Below are positions 13,332 to 25,372 of a DNA stretch of 64,000 bases, piece by piece. This DNA is from Nymphaea colorata (taxonomy: Eukaryota > Streptophyta > Magnoliopsida > Nymphaeales > Nymphaeaceae): positions 310,001 through 374,000 of the forward strand of contig NC_045148.1 in assembly GCF_008831285.2 (NCBI RefSeq). The letters are read 5' to 3'. The notes under the pieces are model-generated. The model had not been told where the DNA came from. It saw only the letters and a program-made list of their open reading frames with translations, and did not search any database. Both the position numbers and the translations under genes were made by a program. Position 1 is the stretch's first letter. Every line of letters begins with the position of its first letter.

Positions 13332-13343
13332 ATGACGCGTCAT
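13332..13343. promoter_or_regulatory. 12-bp palindrome ATGACGCGTCAT upstream of ATX1
   Basis: This is a perfect palindrome about 50 bp upstream of the TATA box. It holds two TGACG half-sites, the type recognised by TGA-class bZIP factors, fused around ACGCGT. The role as a binding site is inferred from sequence and position. Confidence 0.5.
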
Positions 13344-16300
13344 CTGTCACAATAAAGAAACGGAAAATGACTGTCAACGTCTCGGAGGACATTTCGAATC
13401 CGATTGGAAGTCGACTCGGTTTTTAAATCACCCAACATTTTTTTTTTTTAAATTACCTTGTTTTGTACCTCCGAAGAAACTCGAGAAGCATTGGCCCCAT
13501 TCCTAGGCTGTGGCCTGTTCCAAATCAACTGCTTTAACTTGGTCCCAGATTCAGATGAATCCTCCCCAAATTTCCTACCAAAACCAGCATTTGCTCCTTT
13601 GCCGGCGCTGCTGCAGCGGCGGAATAGATACCGGCGGTTGCCGGAATTGTGGCACATTAATTTATTAGTTTCAGCTGCCATAGACTAATCATATGTGGTT
13701 TTAGCATCAAAACGAGTTTACAACCTGCAGGTTGGAGACCAATTTGTAGCTTCAAAACTAGTTTTAAAAATTGTTCTGATGCTAAAATTAAGCTTCTAAG
13801 CTGATTTTTAATGTCCTCCAAAGTGGCTTTATATCAATAGTTCAAGTCATGAACTCCCACTAATCCATTTTCTGTTATAAGATCTCACTGCAACTAGCTA
13901 CTTATATCAAATAAAAGATTGCCAGTCTCAAATAAAAAGGTTTTGTTTAATAAATTAATTAGCACGTATAACAACGGGATGCTGCCTTTCTTCCTTAACC
14001 ATCACAAGTATCTGTGCCCTGTGCATCTTCATGAGAACCAGACACGAGGATTTACCCATATCAGCCCGGTTCTTTTGAGTTCAAAAACGGTTCCCTGGCT
14101 CTTATGGAAGATATACCCGTGAAGCAACCCAATCATCTATGGAAACTTCTTTAATTATATCGAGCGGTCCAGACTCAATTTGCTTGTAATTAAGTGCAGT
14201 CTGCATGCAAACATGAATCATGCCGTTTTCAAAATCATGTTTTCCGTGTCCTGGTGCGGGCAACATTTCTAGAAACAACAATTTAAATATCCTAGGCAGG
14301 AGAAGCACTTGTCCTGCTTTTAGAAGAGGGAAAGAAAGGAACAGTACATTGCGTTTAAGACGTTTAATTCTGAAGAAAGAAAAAGAAAAGGTAAATTGTC
14401 TTTATGATTAGATGGTTTATTGACATTTCCATGTTGAGTTGACATAGTACAACTGTACAAGTAAAAAGACATAAAAAAAAGTAGATAACAATCATATGTA
14501 ACCTGGAAGTGAGGTAAAAAAGAGAACAACCACATCAATCTAGAAGGAGGAAAAAATGAAACGTAAGTCATGAGTTTGATCTCATTCAGCTGGATAACTG
14601 TTTCATTCATGATGGTGGTGGTTTAGAAAATCTTCCAGACATCGTCAACAACTCTTTGGATTCTAGAAAGAAAAATGACTCTGGATAATAGTAAAAAGAA
14701 TATGGCATCGAACCATTTTCCTGCAAAAAATCAAGAACATAAGTGAAGAAAAACCAAGGGAACTACGAACGGCATGATGAGTTCACATTTTTAATTAACA
14801 AGGCCGATCAAAATCTAGCCTTTCTTGGTAGTTTACCATGGCAATTTTGAGCAATGGCCACATCTTGTTATAATTAAATGCAATTGGATCCACATCTGTT
14901 CATCGATATGAGTCGGACACTACCCAATTCCTGTACATGAAGTCATCAACCTGAGAAAATTAATCAATCATAATGGCATTATGGATTCTCCTTGTTTCAT
15001 CTCTTAACAATGACCATGCACTTTTCTTTTTTCTTACCTTTTCTCTTTTCTTCTGCAGATAGTGCAAAATGGTCCACAGAATCCTAAGGTAGCCCTTGTG
15101 TTTTGGGACAGTTGTGGTGGTTCTGCCAACTTGGGGTTCGATTGGTAGTACATGGGACAAATATCAGAGCATGTACTGCAAGGGGAAGTACAATTATTGG
15201 CATCTAGCATGCTCTGTTACCACATGACGATAAGCGTCCCATCATCTTTTTTTTCCTTTTTATCATGATGAGATCTTAAGATATTCCTCTTGTTTTCATG
15301 TCTCTCTACTTCTTCTTCTCCTTCTTCTGTTGCCATATGCTGATTTTTCTTTTACTAGTTTCCATTCCTTCTGTACCCTTGCTCATGGGAAATGCAACAG
15401 TTATTTAAGACAGATAATAAGATGTTCTTGTTTGTACACTATGTTATTTGAAAATGCTTTCAGCAACTACAGTTAATAATATGTTCTTGTTTGTGTACTA
15501 CGTTATTTGAAAATGATTTCAGCAACTAACAATCATGCTTGTATGCCAGCGTTTGTTTGCTTGCGGGTTTCGAATGGCAATAGCCAAGCTTGGGCAACTG
15601 CCCAAAGGATAGCCACAACTTGAGTTAGAGAGAAGGAAGAGCATGTAAAACGATGACTGTAGACGAGTTCAGCTACAAGGACGTATATACATCGGTCAGG
15701 CCTTTTGCCACGTGCCATTATGGCTGTAAAATGTCGACACTGGTGATGGATTCTCAGAGCATAAACCATCAACAGGGAATTTTCACGCAGAGCATCAATT
15801 TCCTTTAATGGCGACACTTTGATGCAGGATTCTCACAGAAACCACATTTTTAGGTGGGGCAGGGAAGGAGGAGCCAACGCACTTCCAAGCGTAGGTTAAT
15901 ATATGAAGAGAGATTACTGGAAACAAAACAAATCACCACACTAAGTTTGTTAGTTTATTATTTCAAATACATGTACTAACACAACACCGTGCGACAGCAG
16001 TTGCAGGTACAGAATGATAGTGTTGAGAGTTAAAGTTTTTAGTTAACTTGATACCCGTCAAATTCCCCACTTACCGCCACTGGTCTTCATTGCGAGTGAT
16101 GCTTGACTTACTACTAAAATGTAATTAGAACTGCTTGAAAAACTTTTGCGAGACAATGGCAGGGTTGAAAATTGATTCATTATGTTCAACTTGACACCTT
16201 TCACAGCTTCCGTCTACCATTAAAGCTGTTCATCACTTGTGGTGGTTATTTACTAGTGAAATATGAAGTGATGCAGTATATGTCTTATGGTTGAATGCAT

Positions 16301-16870
16301 GTCATGTTGTAAAAGACTAGTCACAAGCTTCCACTTGTTTGACATGCGCCCACAAACACACATATACGTATATACTCACAAAACGAGATCTAAAAGGTCA
16401 AACAACCAAGATCAATAGCTCCAAGGATCATGGATATCTATCCTTTGCTGCAGGAGTAGTGAGATGACAAGGGTATCTGTAACCACGGTTTTGGCAATTC
16501 CTACTATATGTTTTCCCTAGGTTCTAATTAAATGCCATAAAGGACGAGTCTTGTAATTTGATCAAGGAACCTTCATATTATATGCGCTACCAAATATTCT
16601 ACCAACTCTTTCATTCTGGACCTCACAATTTGCAACTTTTTCTCAAGAACCGAGGGACAATGGCACCTAAAGTTCTTTAATTTCACTTGAGAGTGAGCCG
16701 CAGGAGTTCTAGACATCTACGGGGATTTGATTAGCTTTGATCTTATATTCACGAATCTGCTGTAGCATATTTTTATTAATTTAATAAAAAACCACATTTG
16801 AAATTTATGGTTGGGAGATTAGATGGGGAGACATGAGATATAATTCTACTGCTTTACATCTAAAAGTCAT
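13344..16870. other. Intergenic region with no recognised gene
   Basis: I see no supported gene here. Overlapping open frames on both strands at 13448-13688 are about 77 codons each and match nothing I know. A two-copy repeat of 59-bp period is at about 15415-15529. The rest is AT-rich unique-looking sequence with scattered short open frames. Confidence 0.6.
15415..15529. repeat. Two-copy tandem repeat, 59-bp period
   Basis: The segment ATGTTCTTGTTTGT, continuing to TTCAGCAACTA, occurs at 15422 and again at 15481 with few mismatches. This is a simple tandem duplication. Confidence 0.88.
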
Positions 16871-19350
16871 AATTTTCCGATGGAGATTGGTCTCCCACCT
16901 TTATTGACCAAAGAAAGAATACAAGCTTCAATGGAACAATAAAAACAAGCTACAAGCCAGACAGCCATGGCAAGGGGATTCCCTACTCAACGGCGGTGCT
17001 AAGAGGATTACTATGTTGTTTCAACAGAGCAACAACTTCCTAAGCAGGGCAAAGTCTACCCATCGAAGGTCCCTTCTATCGAAATCTTCCCAAAACCTTC
17101 CTGTAACCAGTGAAAGAATTAAGGGTGAGTCTCTATTCCTGCCTCTAGTTGTCTGGGCCTGCAATGATCTGCGCGGGGCCCAAAACCTCTGGCCGGCTCT
17201 GAAACATTCCTATCATCAACTCAACTGCTTCCTGTCTTTGACTCTTTGTCAAGAAACCAACCCCAGCGAACATCCTTTTCTGTCCCGCCACCTTAAGTAA
17301 ATACACCGCCCTTTGATTTCCTCTTATTATATACTTGCATATGAATTGAATAATGAGGCCTTACATGCAGAGATATGGCCATGGGTCAGCCTTATATCAG
17401 TTTCTAGCCACACATTAGTTCCTTCTTTATTCTTCTTATCCATTTCGCGGTCAACATTTAATTTTTAGCTTATCGGCACTACTGTTGGTGTTGTTGTCAT
17501 GCATCATATCATGCTTGTGCGTCCAAATGTACCACACTTCCATTGGAAAGCATAGACTTGAGCATCTGTTGGCCCACTTCTGCTTAAATTTCCTTCTCCA
17601 CCATTCCTTCAAAGCCTCCCACAGAAGATGAAGATAGCATTCTGCAATCGAGCTAGAGGCTAAATTTGCCTTTCATAAACCTCCACAAGGACCTTGCCAC
17701 CATGCAATCAAGCATAATATGATTAATCTCTCCTTAGCCAAAATGTCAGAATCTGTCAAGATTCAAAAGCCTGTCTTCAAGCACCATTTAGCTGCGGGAA
17801 TTGCCTCATTCTTCCACATAATTAACGTTTCCGGAATCACAGGGTTCCTAATCTCCAAATACACGTCTTTCCTTTTTAAAAGAAGCCACGTCATGCTCCA
17901 TCCACATCGGTTTATCTCTTCCCTAAGCCAAAGCGATAGTATGGAGAGCCCAACCGAACCACAGAACTCTCTCACGTTCCTCACAGCCACCTCTATTAAT
18001 CATCTCATAAACACTTCGATTCAATCTTCCCCACAAAATTCCAAAGTCGCTAGGCTAGATCACGTAGAAAAGAACCCCATCCCCAATTATCAGTCCAGAT
18101 TTTAGCATTCTTTTCATCACCTAGCTTCCAATAGATCAGGTGGATTACCTCTTGTAATTCCTGGGAAACTCTTTTGTAGGCCCACAACATGTTGGATTTC
18201 TTTCTATAAGTCCACATGCTGCAACTCTCCAAACATTTCTTCCTATAGAATCATCTCAAGGTGATATAATAGTAGTGACTCGTAAAGCTAATTAAACCAT
18301 GCTTACTTGGTTATCAGCAATCTGGTTCAGGCCCACACCTTCTTCTTAGGAGCACATATACCCTATCATTTCATACCGTGCAGTCTTTTGTCATACTCCG
18401 GATCACCACATAGGAAACCATTAAACAGCTTATTGATGGGACAATAATTAATGGAACTCGACATTGCGATTTTGAAAATAATCATCCAATGCCCCAAAAT
18501 CTAGTATGTAACATATTTGATAAGATACATCTTGCCAGCAAATGATAACAATTTTCTTTTCCACATTGCAAGATATTTATTCACTTTTCAAGAACAGCCC
18601 CTCACCATAGGAGTTGTAAAATTTACCTCTGAACAAGGCACTCCTTGATGATCCATCGGAAGGCTACCTTGGCTCTATCTTAACAAGGAAGTGATCTCTT
18701 GAAATCTTCTTCCCAGCACTTTAACTGTGAATTTTGTCGAGTTAATCACCAGACCAGAAGACAATCGAAATTCATCCAAAGCATCCTTTATGCTAACATT
18801 TGACTGTCTAATTGCATCAGAAATTAGAATAGTGTCACAAAAAAGGAAACACCAAAGTGAAAAAACATTAAAGCCATGATCTGGGCATTTTAATTCTATT
18901 TTGCAGAACATCCTCCTTCAATTTTCTAAAAAGAACCACATTTAACAACAATGGAGACAAAGGTCCGCCTTGTTTCAATCCCCTTTAATTTCACATCAAA
19001 ATACTATCCTTCACATCCATTTATGATCATAGCAAGAGAGGAAGCAAACATGGATGCGTTTGATTAGTTTATCAACCCAATTTCCCCCAAAACCCAAGTA
19101 GAGAAGGCAATTCTCAGAAAATGCCAAGGAATCTTATAATCACCTAATTGCTCAGAAAGTCCAAACTATCCAATTCTCAGAAAGTCCAAACCACCGACTA
19201 TTTGTGAACTAGTAAAATATCTGATCTTGGATCTACCTACTTGGCAAGAAAGCAAAGTGCTCCTTTACTATCATTCTATCCAAAACTACTTTATTTTCCT
19301 GAATTAATACAATATGATTTTGAATCCACTTGCTCCTGCCCCATGGTTCT
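16870..19350 (-). mobile_element. Decayed LINE (non-LTR retrotransposon) remnant, minus strand
   Basis: Read on the minus strand, fragments in shifting frames resemble the 3' half of a plant LINE ORF2. Near 19.2 kb is AFLPSRQVDPRSDILLVH, like the reverse-transcriptase 'AF.pGRQI.DNILLAHE' block. At 18911-18675 a segment with FCDTILISDA corresponds to the FADDTLI catalytic block and is followed by SSGLVINSTKF. At 18232-18050 is WKLGDEKNAKIWTDNW, typical of the post-RT region. The likely 3' end near 16.87-16.95 kb carries a '...GGTCAATAAAGGTGGGAG' type tail. Stops and frameshifts are frequent, so it is dead. The boundary with the neighbouring Copia fragment is not clear. Confidence 0.62.
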
Positions 19351-19729
19351 AGCCACGGCAACTTTCATGCTTTCCACCATTATTTTTCTTTATTACTTTG
19401 TAAATATGATTACAGAATGTTTCTGGGGTGAAAATCATTCGCATTAAATTTACTAGTCTCAAACTGCTACAGTGACATCGTTCCCAATATGCCGAATTTT
19501 TCTGTAGAAGTCGGCCCAAATCCATCCAGATTGGTCCCTTTCCTCTTTTCAGACATACCAGAACTGGTGAGGAGTACAACAACACTATTGGCCAAAATGA
19601 CTTCGTCGTTAGCCTTTTGATCAGAACGATTGTGAAGGTTGGATCATGGGTCAGGTGTCATGTGGTGGGTAATGCCAGTATTAGGATACGAACATCGCGA
19701 CTAGCATTTACAGCCCAAGCAGGAAAGAC

Positions 19730-20855
19730 TTTCAGAATATCCTAGTCAAAGCACTGTTTAGCCATATGATTCCTATGAATTTGTGGGCGACCAGCACTGT
19801 GGCCTCCAAATTTGTTTTTTTTCCCTTTGTTTTGGTTCCATTGAGTTCTATTAGCTTGAGTAAAAATGAGGGGTTCAACATTTCTATTCGCTTCTCTTGA
19901 TTTATTAACAAGTCATAGATTTCAGAAAAAGGATGGAAGCTCTTTAAAAGTCGTAATTCTAGTAACAAAGCTTTCTTGTGATGTGAGGAGCCCATTGAAT
20001 ATATGCAGCACGAGGTCTTTATCACTAATAGTTTCATTGACGGCACACGAAACTACATTTTGGTGAGATATTATTATTCTAGCATTGGTTTGGATTCCTT
20101 TTTTTATTTGTTTAAAGGTCCTTCTTTGCCTAAGTATCTCATACTAGACGATGAGACAGAAGGCTGTTGGTGGGAGCCAACCATGCGTCTCATGTACAAG
20201 ATATTCTAATGATTCTACTCAGCATAGCTTCAGAAACCAGGGTCTTATTCCAACTAAGGGCTAGTTGATTGGCCCTCTTCCATGTCAAGTAGGCAAGACT
20301 GGTGATAATATCCTTGCGATGTCAAGCAAAAGTTTTATTAGGGGAAGAAGATCCATCAACAACCTTAAACAGATACTGCGAAATGATAACCGACTCAATG
20401 AGAGATCTCCACAGTAAATAATTTGTGCGATCGATCTTACTTCGTACCAGGCTGGCGAATGCATTGCATATTCGGAGCACAAATAGAGGAATTAGGCATA
20501 CCTGAAGTGGCCATGAGAACTCGACTAAATAGAAACCAGATCACAATGTGGAGCAAGAGACTGCAGCAAGCAGAGAGAAGCAACGAATGATGAACTCTGT
20601 CTGCACCGGGATACTGAGAAGACCAGGCAGCAAAAGCGCGAAAGACATGGTGCAGCCAATGAGAAACAATGACAGCCACTTATATGCAGCAACTTAAGAG
20701 CTTATGATCTGCGGCAACCCAGACCACCACTGCAGCAGAACATGCGTAGATCACATTGAATGCACTTGGGCAGACGACGGATGAGCAAAAGAAGCCCAAG
20801 AGAAAAAAAAAAAAAAAACATCAAAGCACAAGATCAGGGGAAAGCTTTGATACCA
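19730..20855 (-). mobile_element. 5' internal part of a decayed Copia retrotransposon (PBS and gag), minus strand
   Basis: The minus strand carries TGGTATCAAAGC (20855-20844), a primer-binding site for initiator Met-tRNA, directly next to an LTR. Further on, a gag-like start at 20514 is interrupted by a stop. Then follows KIDRTNYLLWRSLIESV (about 20441-20390), which matches the N-terminal gag block of the better-preserved Copia in this window. A second gag block ends IYDLLINQEKRIEMLN (about 19950-19890). No protease, integrase or RT from this copy was recognised, so only the 5' part remains, run up against the LINE remnant. Stops and frameshifts make it inactive. Confidence 0.75.
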
Positions 20856-21158
20856 TGCTAGATAAGACACAAAGAAACAAGCGACAAATTTAGAGTGGTT
20901 GGGCGTGAAACTTACGTCCACTTTCTCCATGATCTCTCAAGTCTCAACCTTTTCACGAGGAAGTTATTTTTTATATTAAAAATGTTAATACAATCAGATC
21001 CTTTTTCTATGGATCTGGATTTGTACATCTTTCCATCACAGGTTACAATGCAACTTCCTTTTGCTTCATTGGCTTGCACAAAATGTGGTTGGGAATTAAA
21101 TTAAAGTTGCTTCCCAACTTGGCGGCCGTGGTTGGTCCCTTTCACCTTCTCGCTAACA
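20856..21158 (-). repeat. 5' LTR of the minus-strand Copia fragment
   Basis: Read on the minus strand, this 303-bp segment begins TGTTAGCGAG and ends TCTAGCA. It has the TG...CA termini of a Copia LTR and abuts the primer-binding site. It contains a motif typical of plant Copia LTRs (GTGGTTGGGCGTGAAACTTA read on the plus strand). No partner LTR was found in the window. Confidence 0.7.
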
Positions 21159-22372
21159 GGATCTTGTTAAAATCAATGCATATCTAAAAAATTAAGATGT
21201 GAGATCCCAAATTCTGATCTCACTTCCAATAAGAGATTCGAGGTAATCAAAGACTCTTTCCAGGCATAACTTCAGTACTACTCTGATATCCATAGAAGAA
21301 TGATCACCACCAATATTGTTAAAGGCATTGATCCAAGGTGAAATTGAGAGAGAATTTCAAGAAGCGAGCATAACCCAGGAGTCCTTTAAACGGAAACTGT
21401 ATGAGCAAATAATTAACAACAAAACATACTGAGCAACATCATGGAAACAACATTTACAGGTACTTGCAGCAAACATCCAATACCCATATAATGCAAAGAT
21501 GTAATCCTCAGGCCCCAAAAGAAAAAAGAAAAGAAAAATGCTCTGTTTGTTAGAGTACTGCTTTGCATGCCTACTTGGGATTGTGCCTGGATTGGAATTA
21601 TACATAATGATAAAAGTGTGTCAGCGGGTAATCGAACATTCAACTGTGCTGTCATGAATGTGAAGCGCATGCTTCTTGGGTTGGCCGGAAGCAGCGTCCT
21701 AAAGAAGAAGCTCTCACTTTTTCAGGCATGCGCAGCCATTTACCTCCATCATTACTTCCATTTTACATCATTTTTCTTCTTCGTCTTCCATGGTTTTCTA
21801 CTTATTCTCTTCATCCTTTTTCCGTTGGAACTGAGAACTTTTGCTAACTGAAGGACCCTTCCAACCATTCTTTTTTTCCTTTTCCCAATTCGTGAAAGGA
21901 GACGAACTCAGATAACTGATCCTCCATCTGATATCCACTTACATTTAAATTCGGATCTCAGATTTCGTAGTCGGGTTTAGACTTGGATGTTGTGTTCACA
22001 ACTGAACGGATCCGACCCGTGACATTCTTAACCCGACCCAATTATTTTTACCAACTAGTGGGGGACACATGAGGAGCAACCGTTCAAACTTATTATCCAA
22101 AAGGCAGATAATCCTACTCGAAGAGTGAAAAGACCAAAATGTCCTCCGAGAAAGCTGCCTGCCTCATCGTCAAGTAGCAGCCAAACGTTGAGTCCAAGGA
22201 GACTCGATTCGCCAAGGGTTGACTTGGTCCGGAGCAGAACTCCGTTACCGTTAGCTTCACAGTCCGACGACCAAGCCAAGATCCCCGAGCCCAGTCAACG
22301 TAAGTAAAGCAACTCGGCGACTCGTCAATTCGCGGAGGACAAATTCGTAACTTCTCTCGTCTTCCCTAAGAC
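21159..22372. other. Intergenic region upstream of the bZIP gene
   Basis: No gene was recognised here. The open frames at 21357-21851 on both strands match nothing I know. The last 300 bp become GC-richer and lead into the ACGT-box-rich promoter of the bZIP gene. Confidence 0.55.
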
Positions 22373-22556
22373 CCACGTGTCAGACTTAAATATCGTGACC
22401 ATAATGCGGGCCCCACAGTTCGGCGCGAATTCCACGTCATCTGTATGACGTGGCATGGAGCCACGTGTCCGCCTCCCTCTGAGAGAACGGGATGACGCGG
22501 AGTCCGGCTATTGGTCCAGCGCGGAGAAAAGCTGTGACTTTGTAATTACACGTGGC
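22373..22556 (+). promoter_or_regulatory. ACGT-box-rich promoter of the bZIP gene
   Basis: Within 185 bp there are three CACGTG G-boxes (22373-22382, 22461-22468 and, as ACACGTGGC, 22548-22556). There is also a perfect inverted repeat with 9-bp arms CCACGTCAT and ATGACGTGG separated by 4 nt (22432-22453), a TGACGCGG at about 22492, and ATTGG (inverted CCAAT) at about 22510. ACGT cores are classical plant bZIP targets. Because the downstream gene itself encodes a bZIP-like protein, auto- or cross-regulation is plausible but not shown. Confidence 0.6.
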
Positions 22557-22678
22557 GAAAGACGAGGACGTGAGTCAGAGGCCTGTTTTCCTCTCCCCAA
22601 TTCTCTCTTCCTCCTCGCGAGATGATTAGCTGAAACACAGAGGAAGGGAGCGAGAGCGAGAGGGTTGTTTCCTCTTCC

Positions 22679-25338
22679 ATGGCCTCAGATGGCGAGGGAA
22701 TCGGGGTTGCTGCGTCGTCGGACGACGGCGCCGCCTTCCACGAGGCCCGGTCGGGAGCCGATCGGACGCCGGCTTCGCCTTCCGCTGGGGAGCCTGCGGC
22801 GATGACATCTGAGGACGGCGAGTCTGCTTGGGGATGCGACCCGATGGTGAAGATCGAGCTCGATGCTGCGCTCGTGCTTACAGAGTTTGCGCAGCTGGCG
22901 TTGATGGCCCGCAGGGTACCCGATTCCCGGCGGCGTGAGGGTGAGGGGAAATGGGGCGGTCGAGGGAGACGGTCAAGGAAACAGCGGCCGAGGAGCACGG
23001 AAGCTCGGAGTTGCTCGTTTGAGGACTCCGAGAGGCGCGCATCGTCAGGGGATGCGCAGGTCCTGCTCTTCCCTGTCTTACTCTTCTAGGTTTCTTTTTC
23101 CATTTTGTCATTATGGTTGTTTCCTTTTCCAGTGCATTGTCATCTCTGTTAACTTGGCGGTCAATTTGATCGCGTACAGCCTTGTGTTCGATAAAAGCGT
23201 TTCTTTAATTTGTTCTCGTCTTTGTCACTCACTCACTCTCTCTCTCGCTCTCGCTGTGCCTTTCTGGTTTTATTTTAGAAATGTATTTGTTTTCGCAGAG
23301 GGGATCGATGTTTTGATTAGTTGATACGGTGTTGGATGAATTTCAGTGCAGTTCCTAGTAATGATTTTACTAAAAGCGAACGCTTTTATGAAGATTAGGG
23401 ATCTTGAAAATGGGATGATGTAACTGAAAAAACAGGGTGGCAGAGCTTTTCTTGGTTTGATGGATAAGAGATTCCAGTGTACTTTATGTGCATGGTGGAC
23501 CTAATATATGACAGAAAATGACGCGCAGGAGATTTTTGCACTGATTCCTTCTCAGGAGATATCATTTGTTGAGCAGTTATGAGTGATACATCTTCAATCT
23601 GAGATTTTGTGTGTCGGATCGAACTTAGCTTTCACCGCCTAGTTAGTATGTGCCGACGACGCACTTACGTGAGTGAGATTTGTAGCATCGGTTTGATAAA
23701 AGGCCTTTAGATCTTACTGCGTTGCTGATGTTAGCTTTGTACTTCTTGTCTTTGGTTCAGGATCGTTTATCAAACAAGCAAGATCTTCAGCGTCAAAAGC
23801 CTTGGAAGCCTATAGTAAAGAAAAACATAAAGATTGAACAGTATGTCAAGGTTGAAGAGCATGTTGAATTCGCAAATCATCAAAACCTTTGTAAGAAGGT
23901 CACAGGACAGAAACCAGCATCCAGAGGCAAGCCAAAGCAATATTTAAATGAGGTCCATAAACATAAATGTCAATTTCATACCTTCTTCTATGTTTTCTCT
24001 AGATCATGTAGAGAAAATCTTTCCAACGAAAAAAATTTGTCTAGGCTGAGAAGGAGGAAAGGAGGCTGCGGAGGATTCAAGCAAATAGGGAATCAGCAAG
24101 GCAGACTATCCGGCGTAGGCAGGTAACTGCTTTTGTTAAGATTGACGTGTTCTTCATTGGACCTAGTCTGCACTTCACTAAACGTAGTGCAGAACTCCAA
24201 TATCTGCTTGTGATTTTTTCCTGTTTTTTCATTGAATCAAGGAAAACAATGGAATTTTATGAATGCAAATAAGGTCTGCTTGAAATTATTGAAAAAGTCT
24301 GCTTCTTGTTGTTCTTAAAATGTTGTGAATCCTGTCACTCTGTTTCCTCGAATGCTCCTTTCTGCTTGTGGGTTTTTCCTATGTGATGGTTGCGAATGAC
24401 CCAGTTCTGCTTGGCACATGCTTGTGTGAAAAGGAAGCCCCATTTTTTTTATGTTGATTCAGGGATGCCTAGGTGCTTACGTTCAGTGCTTTTGGTTGGA
24501 GGCACACTTCATGTTTCAATTCCAACTCCATCTTGTGCGACATTACTGATTTTGTTTGTATGTTTTATATATTTGATGCTGGTTTCTTGATTTTAAATGA
24601 ATCATTTCTCTTTAAAGCCCAAATGGGGAAATTTTCCACTGAAGTATCTGGATGTGGTAGAATTTGCAGGCATTTGAAGTCCAAGGTCTTGTAGAACCTG
24701 TGTAAATTCAAAATTGCAACCTCTCTATCTGCCTTGTCATTCATAGACTGGAACAAAAAGACCTGATGCTTTTCTGAAGAGAATTCACTATTTATCATTT
24801 CTCCACTTATTTGCATTTTTGTGCATAACCATGATGCTTGTTTAGTTACTGCTAGGCTTTCTGCGAGGAATTAATGAAGAAGGCTGCTGACCTGTCGTTG
24901 GAAAATAAGAGCATAAAGCAAGTAAGAAGCAATACCTCTAATTAGTTTCAAGGCTTAAGGTTACAGGCATTTGCATGTTTGATATGCTTCCAAGAAGTTC
25001 AATTCATTGTTTTATTCATAATTGTATATTTGTCATGTTTAACAAAAACAATGAGAATGTAAAACAAAATAAGGAAAACTTCTGTGGCTTAGTTGCAGCA
25101 GTTGAAATATGATAGGCATTTTCTTTGTTGAAATTTGACAGAGTCAAAAACATTGCCAATATAAATTTAGGATGTTGCTTTGATGTAGAATACAAAATGA
25201 CATACAAGTCCTCTAAAAAAATAACTATCATTTATAAAATTGTAGAATCTTCATATAAGACCCTAAAATTATAGTATTTTTACTGTGTTTACCATGTTTT
25301 TAGTGAATTTGTGAAAATAGTTTATGACAGCAAATTGA

Positions 25339-25372
<34 letters not shown>

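Noticed and set aside
13448-13688. Facing open frames on both strands upstream of ATX1
   Set aside because: Both are under 80 codons, neither matches a family, and they sit just beyond a promoter.
15533-15817. Minus-strand open frame of 94 codons
   Set aside because: It has no recognisable domain, no promoter or splice context, and lies in repeat-rich DNA.
22546-22998. Minus-strand open frame of 150 codons over bZIP exon 1
   Set aside because: It is a shadow of the GC-rich sense exon; the sense frame splices cleanly into a recognisable bZIP protein.
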